Below, piece by piece: positions 1 through 10,931 of a stretch of DNA of 64,000 nt. Position 1 is the stretch's first letter, and every line of letters starts with the position of its first letter. The stretch is from NCBI GenBank assembly GCA_963281155.1, contig CAUJLY010000003.1, positions 7,130,001 to 7,194,000 on the forward strand, in the 5' to 3' direction. Under the pieces are notes generated by a model that saw only the letters and a list, made by a program, of their open reading frames with translations, was not told the DNA's origin and made no database searches. This DNA is from Rhabditophanes sp. KR3021 (lineage: Eukaryota; Nematoda; Chromadorea; Rhabditida; Alloionematidae). The translations under genes were made by a program, and so were the position numbers.

Positions 1-142
1 GAGGATAACTTTTTAAATCCTAAACCCTGTTGATTAGTAGCTTTGAAAGCACTTATCCACAATCGAAATATAGTTACGTACAATTTAAGAGTTATGGAAT
101 TTTACAAGCTAAGATTTTATTCACATAAGTACAAACAACAAT

Positions 143-1309
143 TTAATATCCTGTCTTTGGTGGCACAATTTTATATTCGTCTGTTTTTGTGTTGGTTCTT
201 GGGGGGCATGGACAATAACCTAAAATGATTAGTATATAAAAGCTTATCTTCAATTACCTTGATCTGGCCTAAAATTAAAACGATATTAATGATGATTGAT
301 ATAAATTCAACTTACCCTGGAGTTCCGTCGCTTCCTGGTCCACCAGCTTCTCCATCACTTCCTGGGCCGCCATCTTGTCCTGGAGGTCCGGCAGGTCCGC
401 TAAACGAATATGCAAAATAATGTGCATTTGAACTTACGGTGGGCCATCTGTAGCTGAACCAGCACTTCCTGCATTTCCATCGGGTCCATTTGGTCCTTTC
501 TCACCGGCAGCTCCAGGAGTTCCGGCTCCACAAATTTCCTTAGTTGCGTCATTTCCTTTTGGTCCTGGTGGTCCACTGGAAAAAGACTTAATAAAATGTA
601 ACCATTAACTTACGCAGTTCCAGGAGCTCCGGCTTCTCCATTTGGCCCAGCTTCTCCCATACCACCAGCATCTCCATCTTTTCCGGCTTGCCCAGCTGGT
701 CCTGCAGGGCCATCATCTCCATTGGGTCCGGCATTTCCGTCTGGTCCTTTTGGTCCCTAAAGATGCATAATTACAGTTAAAGCAATGATAAACATACTGG
801 TGCACCTGGTGGGCAAGCTGGACATGGGTCTTGCTCGACGTATCCTTCTGGCTTAGCATCTCCTGAACCTCCATCTTTTCCATCTTGTCCGTCTTGCCCA
901 TTTTCTCCGTCAACTCCATCAACTCCCTATAAATTAGATTTATATACTTAAATGCTTAAATTACTTTGTCTCCGGGAGGTCCTGGGGGACATTGTTTAGG
1001 AGCACTGTCTACTCCTTGAGAAGGTTTAGTAGCATAACTGTTTCCTGAAACTGCCATTGAGGGTTGAGTTCTGTATTGGCGCTTTGGTCTCATCAGGAAG
1101 TCATGAACAGTAGATCCTTCCTTTTGAAGAGTCATCATTCTATTCCAAGCCAAGTTAGCTCTGCCCTGGAATTCAGCCATATCAGTGGAAACTTGATCAG
1201 AAAAGTCATTGATCTCCATGACAAGTTTGCTAACAAAGAACAAACTTCCAATCAAACACAAAAAAGCAGAAGAAAGAGCAATAGTTGCAATTGAAGTTCC
1301 AGAAACCAT
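143..1309 (-). CDS. Nematode cuticle collagen, short-tailed copy
   Basis: Structural collagen of the cuticle. Seven exons by eye: 1309-965, 926-798, 756-614, 575-438, 399-316, 268-258 and 219-143; they sum to 927 nt, 308 residues, all phases agree. The true start is the ATG at 1309; further upstream only a TTG extends the frame. Residues 1-45 form the nematode Col_cuticle_N region: a hydrophobic membrane/signal segment, then the Asp/Glu/Phe-rich stretch. Then come CPPGP, Gly-X-Y blocks interrupted by a CPACPPG knot and an ICGAG site, and the terminal GYCPCPPR motif with a short tail ending KTGY. A possible poly(A) signal (AATAAA on the minus strand, 121-116) lies 22 nt after the stop. Exon lengths 2 to 6 equal those of the neighbour at 2977-4947, and intron sequence is shared, so the pair is a recent tandem duplication. 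Exact family member unknown. Confidence 0.9.
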
Positions 1310-2976
1310 GGTTGTATAGTCTACTCCCAACAAATCTCCTTAAATAGCTTCCCATCACACATTAAATTCCCATCAAACAAGTAAATAGATTGTTTCAAGA
1401 TAAAATCTTTTATCACAAACACAAATAACATGATTTTGACTTAATATCACCAGGTGACTGTACCGTCTGCGTTTAAACTGTTTCTTTTATTCCAGTTTTG
1501 TTAATACAAAAGATAACAAGCATATCCACATATTTAAAACATCCACGATATTATCTGCATATCTTATATGCTAATAGATACACTTTCTTTTGTTTATTTG
1601 AAACAAAGCTGTTTTTATTGTGTAGATGGATTTTTATAACCTAAATAAAATAACGTTAATGGTCATGTACAGTTGGATGAAATTGTTTTTTTTATGATTC
1701 TGATATTTGTATACGAATTTCTTGTACCATTAGAAGTTTATAACTGAAGTGATAAAAATGATTTGATATTTGTTAATATGTTGGATGATAATGCACTTTC
1801 TGGTTAATTTTTAATAAAATTAGTTTGGCACAAATATTATACATGTCCTATTCCAAATTATTTTTTAGAAAGATAGTAGGTCCCAAAAGTCGTCCTAACA
1901 TTTGGAAGCCTATTTTTTGATGAGTTTCATCAAGTAAATACATATACGCTACAATATTTAGATATTTGTATCATGTTAAGGATTCTTATGGCAAAGAAAG
2001 TAACTTTTTCGCTATGCAATGGATATGTCGCCATAATTGAACTGACCCAGCATTTGCTATTTTACTCAACGCCCTCAAGTAAAAAATAGCTCTCGATAAC
2101 TGAAGAATGGTAACCGTTATTTTAAATTCAAATTGTCAATGCATGCACCTTTTCAGGGATTTAAAATGTTGATGTTATAGTACCTGGAGGAAAGATAAAC
2201 CGTTATTGCAATTTATGTACTTATCGAATGCAATGAAATTGACTGTTTTAAACAAATTGCCCTTTAAAGGTAATAACATAAATACTAATGGATTGCTTAA
2301 TACGCAAATCAACTTTTGAAGGCAAAGGAACTTTAATTGTTATTTTAAACAAAACTTCGTGGTTTATACCAGGTTCTGTAAGAATGGTTGTTCAAGATTT
2401 CACTTCTTCCAACAAATTTCAAAAAACTTGTGCATTTTTTGATCAGGAAAAGGTTCCAAAATTGAATTCAACATTCAAATGAAATCCAACAGAGATGCTC
2501 ACTTTAAGATTGTTTATGTTCGCACTATTGGAGACTTGGAACTATACAATCTAATGGCTAGTTTCACTCATCTCATGCCCAATACACTGTACCTAATAAA
2601 GGCGATGAAATTTTGTTAAATCTTTTTGCTAGCATGATTGCAGCTGGCGATATCATTTTTTAAAATTATTATTTATAACTAATCTTAGTGGAGCAAATAA
2701 TTATTAAATATTCTTTTATATCATCTAAATAAATTTGTTCCCTAACTTTTGTAAAATCTACTTTTCATTAAATGGCAAAATAGAAGTATTGATCAGAAAA
2801 TATTTAATCGTAGTAAATTTGTGAGTCAAAGTCTGTTTTAGAATATAATTTTAAAAAGTAAAAACAAATGTTTTGAAGCGTCTCTCTCCGAGAGATACGG
2901 GACAATTTCAAAGAAAAAGATTATTTAAATGAATGTAATGATTTTATTCTAAGAGAAAAGATGATGCGATAAATAA
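1310..2976. other. Intergenic spacer between the two collagens
   Basis: The end near 1310-1420 holds the promoter of the downstream collagen, with a TATA-like TATTTAA about 35 nt before the ATG. The rest is AT-rich. The only protein-like signal is a broken stretch on the plus strand at about 2210-2660, described separately. At 2943-2948 there is a TTTATT, which is a poly(A) signal for the minus-strand collagen ending at 2977. Confidence 0.6.
2230..2660 (+). pseudogene. Possible eroded galectin-like fragment
   Basis: Three overlapping frames on the plus strand each give a short protein-like run. The longest, 2288-2482, has an ATG and 64 codons. Read across frames, the order is LPFKGN, a QINF-like strand, a long middle, FNIQMKSN followed by HFKIV, then FTHLMP and IKGDEILLNL. 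This resembles the order of beta strands at the end of a galectin domain (F-x-I, F-x-I/V, F-x-H-x-x-P, I-x-GD-I-x-L). At least two frame changes are needed, and the conserved H-N-x-R and W-x-x-E sugar-binding motifs are not visible. I read it as an old broken copy; it may also be chance. A galectin profile search in all three frames would settle it. Confidence 0.25.
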
Positions 2977-4947
2977 TTAATGGGCTGGTGCTTTAACGTA
3001 AGCAGCTCCTTTGGTGGCATCAGCTGCTGGGGATGGAATTGGTTCAGGTGTAACTAATTCATGAGTCTCAACTGGTGCTGATGGTTCTGGTGCGGCAACT
3101 GGAGCTGCTGAGGTGACTTCTGGTGCGGCAACTGGAGCTGCTGGGCTAACTTCGACTGGGGCAACTGGAGCTGCGGAGCTAACTTCTGGTGTGGCAACTG
3201 GAGCTGCTGGACTAACTTCGACTGGGGCAACTGGAGCAGCTGAGCTAACCTCTGGTGCGGCTACTGGAGCGGCTGGTTCTGGAACGGCTACTGGAGCTGC
3301 AGAGCTAACTTCTGGTGCGGCTACTGGAGCAGCTGGTTCTGGAACGGCAACTGGAGCAGCTGAGGTGACTTCTGGTGCAGCAACTGGAGCTGCTGAGCTA
3401 ACTTCTGGTACGGCAGCTGGAGCAGCTGGAGCAGCTGGTTCTGGAACGGCAACTGGAGCTGCTGAGCTAACTTCTGGTACGGCAGCTGGAGCAGCTGGTT
3501 CTGGTGCGGCAACTGGAGCTGCTGAGCTAACTTCTGGTGCAGCAACTGGAGCAGCTGGCTCTGCGGCAACTGGGGCTGCGGAGCTAACTTCTGGTGCAGC
3601 AACTGGAGCAGCTGGCTCTGCGGCAACTGGGGCTGCGGAGCTAACTTCTGGTGCAGCAACTGGAGCAGCTGGCTCTGCGGCAACTGGGGCTGCGGAGCTA
3701 ACTTCTGGTGCAGCAACTGGAGCAGCTGGTTCTGCGGCAACTGGGGCTGCTGAACTAGCTTCCGGTGTGGCAACTGATGCTGCAGCTACTTCAGGAGCAG
3801 ACACAGGGGCTGAAGCTTTTTCTGGAGCAGCAGCTGGTTTTGCTTGATAACTGTCTGAACCTCCCAAATTTGTTGTTCTCTTTGGACATGGGCAATAACC
3901 TAAAATGATTAGTATGTAAAAGCTTATCTTGAATTACCTTGATCTGGCCTAAAATTAAAACGATATTAATGATGATTGACATAAATTCAACTTACCCTGG
4001 AGTTCCGTCGCTTCCTGGTCCACCAGCTTCTCCATCACTTCCTGGACCGCCATCTTTTCCTGGAGCTCCTGCAGGTCCTCTAAACCAAGTTTAGTAATAC
4101 TATTAATTAATTTGAACTTACGGTGGGCCATCTGTAGCTGTTCCGGCATTTCCTGGCTTTCCATCAGACCCACTTGGTCCTTTTTCTCCTGCAACTCCGG
4201 GAGTTCCAGCTCCGCAGATTTCCTTGGTTGCGTCATTGCCTTTAGGTCCTGCTGGTCCACTGGAAAATAGAAATAAAATTTGGTGGAATGGTAACTTACA
4301 CAGGGCCGGGTTGGCCATCAGTTCCATTTGGTCCAGCCTCACCTTTAGCTCCTGCCTCTCCATCTTTTCCGGCTGATCCAGCTGGTCCTACGCCGCCATC
4401 ATCTCCATTGGGCCCGGCATTTCCATCTGGTCCTTTTGGTCCCTAAAGATACATAGTTGCAGTTAAAGCAGTGATAAACATACTGGTGCACCTGGTGGGC
4501 AAGCTGGACATGGGTCTTGCTCGACATATCCTTCAGGTTTAGCATCTCCGGCAGTTCCGTCTTTTCCATCCTTGCCGTCTTCACCATTGGATCCGTCAAC
4601 TCCATCAACTCCCTACAAATTAGATTTATATATTTAAATGCTTAAATTACTTTGTCTCCAGCAGGGCCTGGTGGGCATTTCTGTTGTTCAGCTGCAGGCT
4701 TTGGAGCGCCAGTGACGTATTCTCTCTTGTTTCTAAAAATGCTAGAAATTGATCCTTCTTGCAAAGTCATCATCTTAGTCCAACTCATATCAGCCTTGTT
4801 TCTAAATTGTCCCAAATCCAAAGCAACTTGCTCTTGGAATTCGCTAATATCAGAAATAATACTTCCCATGAATACAAGAGACCCAACAATGCAAACGAGC
4901 GAAGCTGACAAAGCAACTGTAGAAACGGTTTGGCCAAAAGAAGACAT
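2977..4947 (-). CDS. Nematode cuticle collagen with long Ala/Pro-rich C-terminal tail
   Basis: Paralogue of the collagen at 143-1309. Exons 4947-4651, 4612-4484, 4442-4300, 4259-4122, 4079-3996, 3948-3938 and 3899-2977; sum 1725 nt, 574 residues, in frame throughout. The start is the ATG at 4947. The first half matches the other copy block for block: hydrophobic N-terminus, CPPGP, CPACPPG knot, Gly-X-Y repeats, ICGAG and GYCPCP. The last exon then reads straight on, without a stop, into about 300 residues made almost only of Ala, Pro, Val, Ser and Glu, built from EVSSAAPVA units, ending KAPAH. The other copy stops about 20 residues after GYCPCP. A TTTATT (minus-strand AATAAA) sits 29 nt after the stop. 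The tail may form a low-complexity, perhaps elastic or mucin-like, surface extension; that is inference. Confidence 0.9.
3080..3790 (-). repeat. Tandem repeats coding the collagen tail
   Basis: Coding minisatellite inside the last collagen exon. The clearest part, about 3560-3775, holds four nearly identical 57-nt units, each coding a 19-residue block of the form PEVSSAAPVAAEPAAPVAA. The rest of the tract has diverged units with the same EVSSAAPVA core and variable spacers (EPAAPVAAP, VEVSPAAPVA). Length is a multiple of three throughout, so the frame is kept. Because of the composition, other frames on both strands are also open across this tract; they are shadows. Copy number is probably variable between individuals. 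Confidence 0.9.
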
Positions 4948-5155
4948 CCTCAACAAATGTTATGATATTGTTGTGCAGAAAATATTCTTTTTTATAGGAA
5001 AACAAAAATTCATAACACGCTAAACAAAGATTAGATAAAATCTGTGCAAAAGGCGTTCAACTAGATATTATTAGATATGAACAAGTTGTTGAAACTAAAA
5101 AAAGATTTATTTTTGTTGTTTAAAGATTTAAGGATTACAAATAGATGCAAAACAT

Positions 5156-8100
5156 TTAAAATAGTCCGTGAATTACGTTGGTATCAGTGTCAATATCGAT
5201 GTCGAAGTAACCTGGAAAGCAGAGAACAATGATGTTATTCAAAATTACATAGTGATGACTTACATGGCCTTGTTGATAATCCTGGCATTTTCATGATTTC
5301 TCCACAAACTGGGAACAGGAATCCAGCACCGACAGAGGCATTGATATCCAAAATAGGAAGAGTAAAGCCAGTTGGAGCTCCTTTCAGTTTTGGATCATGA
5401 GAAAGTGAGTACTGAGTTTTAGCCATGCAAATCGGTAACTTTCCATACCCCAACTTCTCAAATCTTTCAATCTTTTCTTGAGCTTTAGGCTTGATATCTA
5501 GATCACCTGCTCCGTAAATCTTTGTGGCAATAGTTCTGATTTTGCTTTCAATAGAACAATCCAAGTCGTACAAGAATTTAAACTGAGAAGGCTTGTTGCA
5601 AGCTTCAATAACAGCTTTTGCCAAGTCAACTGCCCCCGCACCTCCTTTAGCCCAGTGATTAGAAATAACACCAACCGCATTAAACCCATTAACCTTCCTT
5701 ACAACCATATCTAATTCAGCTTGTGTATCAGATGAGAACTTATTAATACAAACAACGACTGGAACTCCAAAGTGTTGGGCATTCTCAATTTGCTTCCTCA
5801 AATTAGAATCACATCCCTTTTCCAACAACTCCAAATTCTCATTCAAATACTCAAATGGCAAGGCTGTTCCTGCTACGATTTCAGCCCCATAATGTGATTT
5901 AAGTGCACGTACCGTCGCTACTAATACAACACAATTTGGTTTTAAACCTGAAACATGTTGCATTAACTTACAAATCACTTTTTCATTTTTGTTATTTATT
6001 TTTATTTAGCTACTTATTTATATGTCATTATATAGTTGCCCAACTTATTTTAACCCAGTTCTCATATTGCCTAATAGTAGCTTTCCAAAAAACTGATGTA
6101 ATGCTTTCATTTTACTCTATCTTTGGCTATCCATCACTATCGTTCTTTCAACACCAAAAATCTCAAGATAAAGATAGTCAGTGATAGTGAAAAAACATCT
6201 TTTATCAGCTAAGCTAGCACACTCAGCGGCAAAGATAAGTTTGTGTGCTTCTTAGGGTAATCTACGTCGTGGAAAACCAATATATCCAGAAGAAATATTA
6301 CTCAACTACTGCTCGCAATCGTCCAAAAGAAAATATCTTTTGTGTTTACATTTTTAAACTTTGATTAATAGCAAAATCAATTACCAGAATGGCGACATTT
6401 GATGTCAAAGAACTTTTCTCCCCCTAAATCAAAACCAAATCCAGCTTCTGTCACGACGTAACCATCCTCTCCGATTAGCTTTAAGGCCAACTTGTCGCTG
6501 GTAATTGAGGAACATCCATGAGCAACTAAAGAATAAGTAATTGAAAATAAATGTTGACTTACTGTTTGCAAATGGACCTCCTGCCACGAAGACTGGGGTA
6601 CCTTCGATAGTTTGCATCAAAGTAGGTCTAACTGTATCCTTCATGAGGACAGCAATAGCTCCAGTAACACCGATGTCATCACAAGTAACAGGAGCTCCCT
6701 TTTTGTCCAAAGCAACCACAATCTTACTAACTTTGTCCTTGAAATCAGCCAAATCATTGGCCAAAGCCAGGATAGCCATAATCTCAGAAGCAACAGTGAT
6801 ATCAAACTTTGTCATCCTACTCATTCCCTTCTCAGTCCCAGCTTTCCCAACTTCAATTCCTCTTAAGAAACGATCATTAGTGTCAATTACACGGTTCCAT
6901 GAAATTGTCTCTGGATCAATGTCGATCCTAGCAAATTTAGCTCTATTTTCAGGAGACCATTCATTCACATCTCCAACATCCGGCAATTCTAATCTGAGGG
7001 CACGTCTTTTTTGAATACCACTCAACAAACGTTCCCCTTTCTTGTTCTTTGGAACTAATCTGTTGAACAAAGCAACGTTGGATTGTGTATTCTCATGAAA
7101 CATTCGGGCGTCAATGGCTGCAGCTAGTAAATTATTAGCAGCTGTGATGGCATGGATGTCCCCAGTTAAGTGAAGATTGAATTCCTCCATTGGAATTGCT
7201 TGTGAGTAACCACCGCCTGATGCTCCACCTAAAACAGTTACATACGATTGGGATCAAATTTTGTCTTGCACAACCAACCTTTAGTACCAAAGACGGGTCC
7301 GAGACTGGGCTGCCTTACACAGGCAAAGGAATTTTTTTTCAAATTAACACACAAAGATTGAGCCAACCCCATTGTTGTTGTTGACTTGCCTTCGCCGAGA
7401 GATGTTGGAGTTATTCCTGCAACTAGGACGTACTTTCCGTCCTTTCTGCCTTCTAATCTTTCCAATAACTTCAACGACACCTTCGCTTTGTTATTTCCAT
7501 AAAGCTCAACTTCATCCTCGTGAATTCCTATTTCCCTAGCTAGTAGACTGATTTTCTTAGGAGTTTGAGCACGGGAAACATCAATGTCGCATGGTACAGG
7601 CTCGACCAAACGAAGAGGTAATGGGTCAAGTTGCCATGTCGTACTTTTCCCATAACTTTCAGTGATTCTCCTTTTTACAGCTTGGTTGAAGGTATTGTTA
7701 AGCAACATAGCAATCGTCATCGGCCCAACACCTCCTAAATCAAAGGTAACAACAAGATAAAATATAAATTAGATTACCTGGCACTTTAGTAATGTACGAA
7801 GCTACCTCCTTAGCCTCGTCAAAATCAACATCTCCAAACAACTTCCTCTTGCCATCAACTTCAACCACATTAATACCACAATCAATGACAACAGCTCCCT
7901 TCTTGATCCAGCTTCCTTTGACCATCTTTGTCTTTCCGGCAGCGACAACCAAAATATCAGCTTCCCTGCAAACCTGCTCAATGTGCCTAGTCTTGGAATG
8001 ACAAACAGTGACTGTAGCATCATGCCACATAAACAAACTAGCCAAAGGCGCACCAACGATTTTTGATCTTCCAATAACAACTACCCTCTTGCCGCTGCAA

Positions 8101-8672
8101 TAATTGACATCTCCTAAAAGGTCAGAGTAGTTGATAAATTTAAGAGAAGACAAAAACGATTTTATCATCAAATGATAACACTAACAACACACTTACCCGT
8201 AGCCTTTTGAACCAAATAAAGACACCCATAAGGCGTACATGGGTAGATGGTGTTGTGAAGTTGGCCGTGCATAAGACGACCTGCATTGACTTTCGTCAAA
8301 CCATCCACATCCTTGTCAATCGCAATTTTGTCCAAACAAAAGTCCGCATCTATCTTGTGTACTGAATCCAACGGCAACTGTACTATAATGCCATCAACCT
8401 CATACTCACCATTAAGCTCCTCAATCTTAGCTTCCAACTGTCCTTGGCTTGTGTGATCGTCCAATTTAATTAACTTGGACCTTATTCCTAACTCAGTGCA
8501 TTTCTTGATCTTGTTTCTAATGTAACAATTAGAATCTTCACGATTGCCTACTTGCACAATAGCTAAACATGGTACAAAATGAGGATGTTGATCCTGAATT
8601 GCCTTCAAATTAGTTAAGATGTTGTGGCAAACTTGGTTTGAAATTACTTTGCCGTCTATTAAAGTAGCCATA
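5156..8672 (-). CDS. MTHFD1: C1-tetrahydrofolate synthase, cytosolic trifunctional (MTHFD1 type)
   Basis: Interconverts one-carbon forms of tetrahydrofolate: methylene-THF dehydrogenase, methenyl-THF cyclohydrolase and ATP-dependent formyl-THF synthetase. Seven exons: 8672-8197, 8112-7778, 7734-7279, 7228-6563, 6525-6385, 5947-5264 and 5211-5156; 2814 nt, 937 residues, the usual length of the cytosolic enzyme (about 935). The N-terminal domain (about 1-290) shows a Y-x-x-x-K catalytic pair (YIRNK), [10 protein letters not shown], a [14 protein letters not shown](P) loop and VIDCGIN. The synthetase domain (about 310-937) shows [13 protein letters not shown], the nucleotide-binding loop, plus [20 protein letters not shown] and the end MPGLSTRPC. 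The ATG follows TTTTAGAT, a good trans- or cis-splice acceptor. No N-terminal targeting extension is seen, so cytosol is likely. TTTATT at 5106-5111 is a poly(A) signal 45 nt after the stop. Confidence 0.97.
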
Positions 8673-9324
8673 TCTAAAAATATTTGATCAAATAAAAAGT
8701 AAAGTTTAGGTAAAGACAAAACACGTTATATATGACAAACAAAATCGGTAAACAAAGTTTGTTTTAAACGTATGGGGTAAAGATCAATCTTGTGATTGTT
8801 TTTTTGGACAATTTAGGAAGGGTGATTGATACGAGGATGGGTGAAACGCATTTATGACACGCTAGATCAAGGCAAGACACTTATCGACATTCCGATTCCA
8901 TTTAATGGCTTTTTGTAGGGTTGATTGTGTGAGGAGTAGGTAGTGGATGTTCTATGATAAAAGATCCTTTTAAAGTGACACTAACTTGTGTATAATGCAA
9001 ATCAATTTGCTGGCTCCTTAACCAACCTCTATCCTTCTCAATTACTAAGGAAGAGAGTCTATCCACGTATGAGTGATCCAGCAAAAAGAATAAAATAAAA
9101 ACCATATTTAAGGATGTTGTTCATAATTTATATAATATTTAAAAAATTGTTTATAAAACAGTGAAAAGAATGCGTCTTGTTTGGAGAGGCATGCATACAA
9201 ACATATAACAAAGTGATAAATATTTTTTATATAAATCATGTCTCAACAGGTAAATAATTGTAACGAGAGTGTCAAGTCCTTTTTAGTGATGGATGATGTT
9301 GGTTTTGACTCCAATGTAATCCAC
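8673..9324. other. Intergenic between eIF5A 3' end and C1-THF synthase 5' end
   Basis: About 650 bp, both neighbours on the minus strand. It holds the 3' untranslated region of eIF5A and the promoter of the folate gene. I see no coding signal, tRNA or repeat. Short open frames here lack splice partners and protein-like composition. Confidence 0.6.
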
Positions 9325-10278
9325 TCATTCTTTGTTTTGAGTTGCTTTCCAGGACAAAATCGCTTCCTCACCACAGGCTCCGACGACGCAACATAGGATT
9401 GAGTAGTTTTCATCGTCTTTTTCGAAGGCAGCTCTGATTCCGTCTCCGATTTCTCCGTCGGGAAGGCGAAGGTCGTCCTTGGTTTCGCAGGACTCCAAGT
9501 CCATCAGGGAAACGAAGCCATCGTCTTCGTTGATGGTCAAGAGTTGGTATTCCTTTCTCTTGACGACTGGGATGTCCATGTTATGGGTGGATGGACAGAT
9601 GTCGTCGCATTTCTTTCCGGTGAAGATGTCAATTGCTACCATGTGGACTTTGGCGTGACCGTGCTTGCCAGTCTTGGAGGTCGACATTTCAACAACCTAT
9701 AAATGGATTAGTTAGTATGTAACAGTGGAAGTTATTTATTTTTAGTTAGATTTAAAGTGGATCTTTTCTACTTTTGAATGTAGATCCCACTCCTATTCTA
9801 TCTTAGGTAATCCTAATGGCGTTGCTAACTATGCCAGTCGAGATTATGACAAAAATGGAACTGGTCCTAGGTTAATGAATAATCCACGCACACCTGCCAT
9901 CTTGAGACTATTGTAGGATGCTACTACAAATTGTGACTCTGTTGATCGAACAATCGACATTGCTTCTCAAATATTCCCAGCAAGGATGACGTAGGAACCT
10001 TATCTTGAAGGAGAATATCCTAAATGGTGAAGATCAAGTCCCCCTCAACAAAGCCATAAAATAGACTTCTTCAAAAGCGATACGTTTAACTTAATGTTGG
10101 AGATAAAATTAAAAAATTTGGTAAGGTTGTAAATTCAGAACAATATGTATGCCTTACATGGACGTCCTTTAATCATGACGTATTCGTTCTTTCTGATGGC
10201 AGAACATTGTTTTGGGTAGGTTGCTGAGGCGGCCGAGGCTCCAGTGGCAAAATCGTGATCATGATCGCTGTCAGACAT
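9325..10278 (-). CDS. Translation factor eIF5A
   Basis: Promotes peptide bond formation on stalling sequences and translation termination; becomes active when one lysine is changed to hypusine. Two exons: 10278-10153 (42 codons, starts MSDSDHDHDF) and 9696-9325; 165 residues. The hypusine loop STSKTGKHGHAK is intact, with the modified lysine at residue 53. SH3-like N-domain and OB-fold C-domain are complete. The intron is odd: to keep GRPCK-VVEMSTSK in frame the donor must be GC (AAG|GCATAC), while a better-looking GT donor, T|GTAAGG, lies 5 nt upstream and would cause a stop at once. The acceptor TTTATAG is normal. Divergent from the OGFOD1-like gene at 10932. Confidence 0.95.
9697..10152 (-). 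other. eIF5A intron with GC donor
   Basis: 456 nt, GC-AG by frame logic. On the plus strand, about 9736-9915, one frame runs about 60 codons with protein-like composition (for example GNPNGVANYASRDYDKNG and GPRLMNNPRTPAILRLL) before a TAG; a similar run (NCDSVDRTIDIASQIFP) follows. I do not recognise the family. No usable start codon or exon partner was found, so it is recorded as a possible relic inside the intron. Confidence 0.35.
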
Positions 10279-10931
10279 GTTTTCTTCTAAAAAGTACTAA
10301 AGCAAAGATTAGTTAAGAGGTTGGGAAATATTTTTGGTGGCGTGTACGAGCCAACTAAATCAATAGATAAGAAAGACAAAAAGAGATGATGCCACTTTTT
10401 TAACTGATTTTGGGCAAAAACAAAAAAGTCGACTCAAAATTGGGGAAAAGTTTATTTGGAGAGGGCAATCACAGTTGACATGGATTCCTATCAAGACAAT
10501 CCTGTACCGTCTTTGTTATGGCAAATAAGTTTGGCGTCTCGGACACGCGTGGTTATGTAAGAGAGTGAGTGTATAATTTGATAATAATGGAAAAAAAGGT
10601 ATCCTAAAAGGTGTTTTTTTAGTAATGATTTAAAAAATTTGAACTACTAAACAGAGTGAAACGAATCAATTGCGTTGAATCAGTTGACAACAAAAGCAAA
10701 TATACTACTAAAAAATTAAAGCAATAACAATAATTTGTTGCTTTGTCTTTAACTTCATACAAAAATGGGGTAGGGGTATGTAATGAGATGGAGAATTTGC
10801 AAAATAAAAATTGGTTGAATTTAAAGTGGGCTGACTCTTGACTGGAAATGGGATTGGTGTTGGGGTGGCGTGTATATAGGGGTTTTAGATTATTTAACAA
10901 CTTGGTTGGGTTGCACTTCCAAATTGTCATC
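10279..10931. promoter_or_regulatory. Shared divergent promoter region, eIF5A / OGFOD1-like
   Basis: 653 bp separates the two divergent start codons. I see no clear TATA box near either start. The region contains T-rich runs and the segment GGGGTAGGGGTATG near 10765. A short open frame at 10619-10933 on the minus strand has low-complexity composition and no partner exon, so I leave it out. The arrangement suggests shared regulation, but this is inference from position only. Confidence 0.4.

Noticed and set aside
3113..3847. 244-codon plus-strand frame across the collagen tail (TSGAATGAAELTS repeats), and a 150-codon Gln/Leu-rich minus-strand frame
   Set aside because: Both are shadows of the repeated collagen tail, which continues in frame from the Gly-X-Y exons and the GYCPCP motif; the 57-nt periodicity keeps other frames open.
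6541..7014. 157-codon plus-strand frame
   Set aside because: Antisense to the formyl-THF synthetase exon, whose family match is unambiguous.
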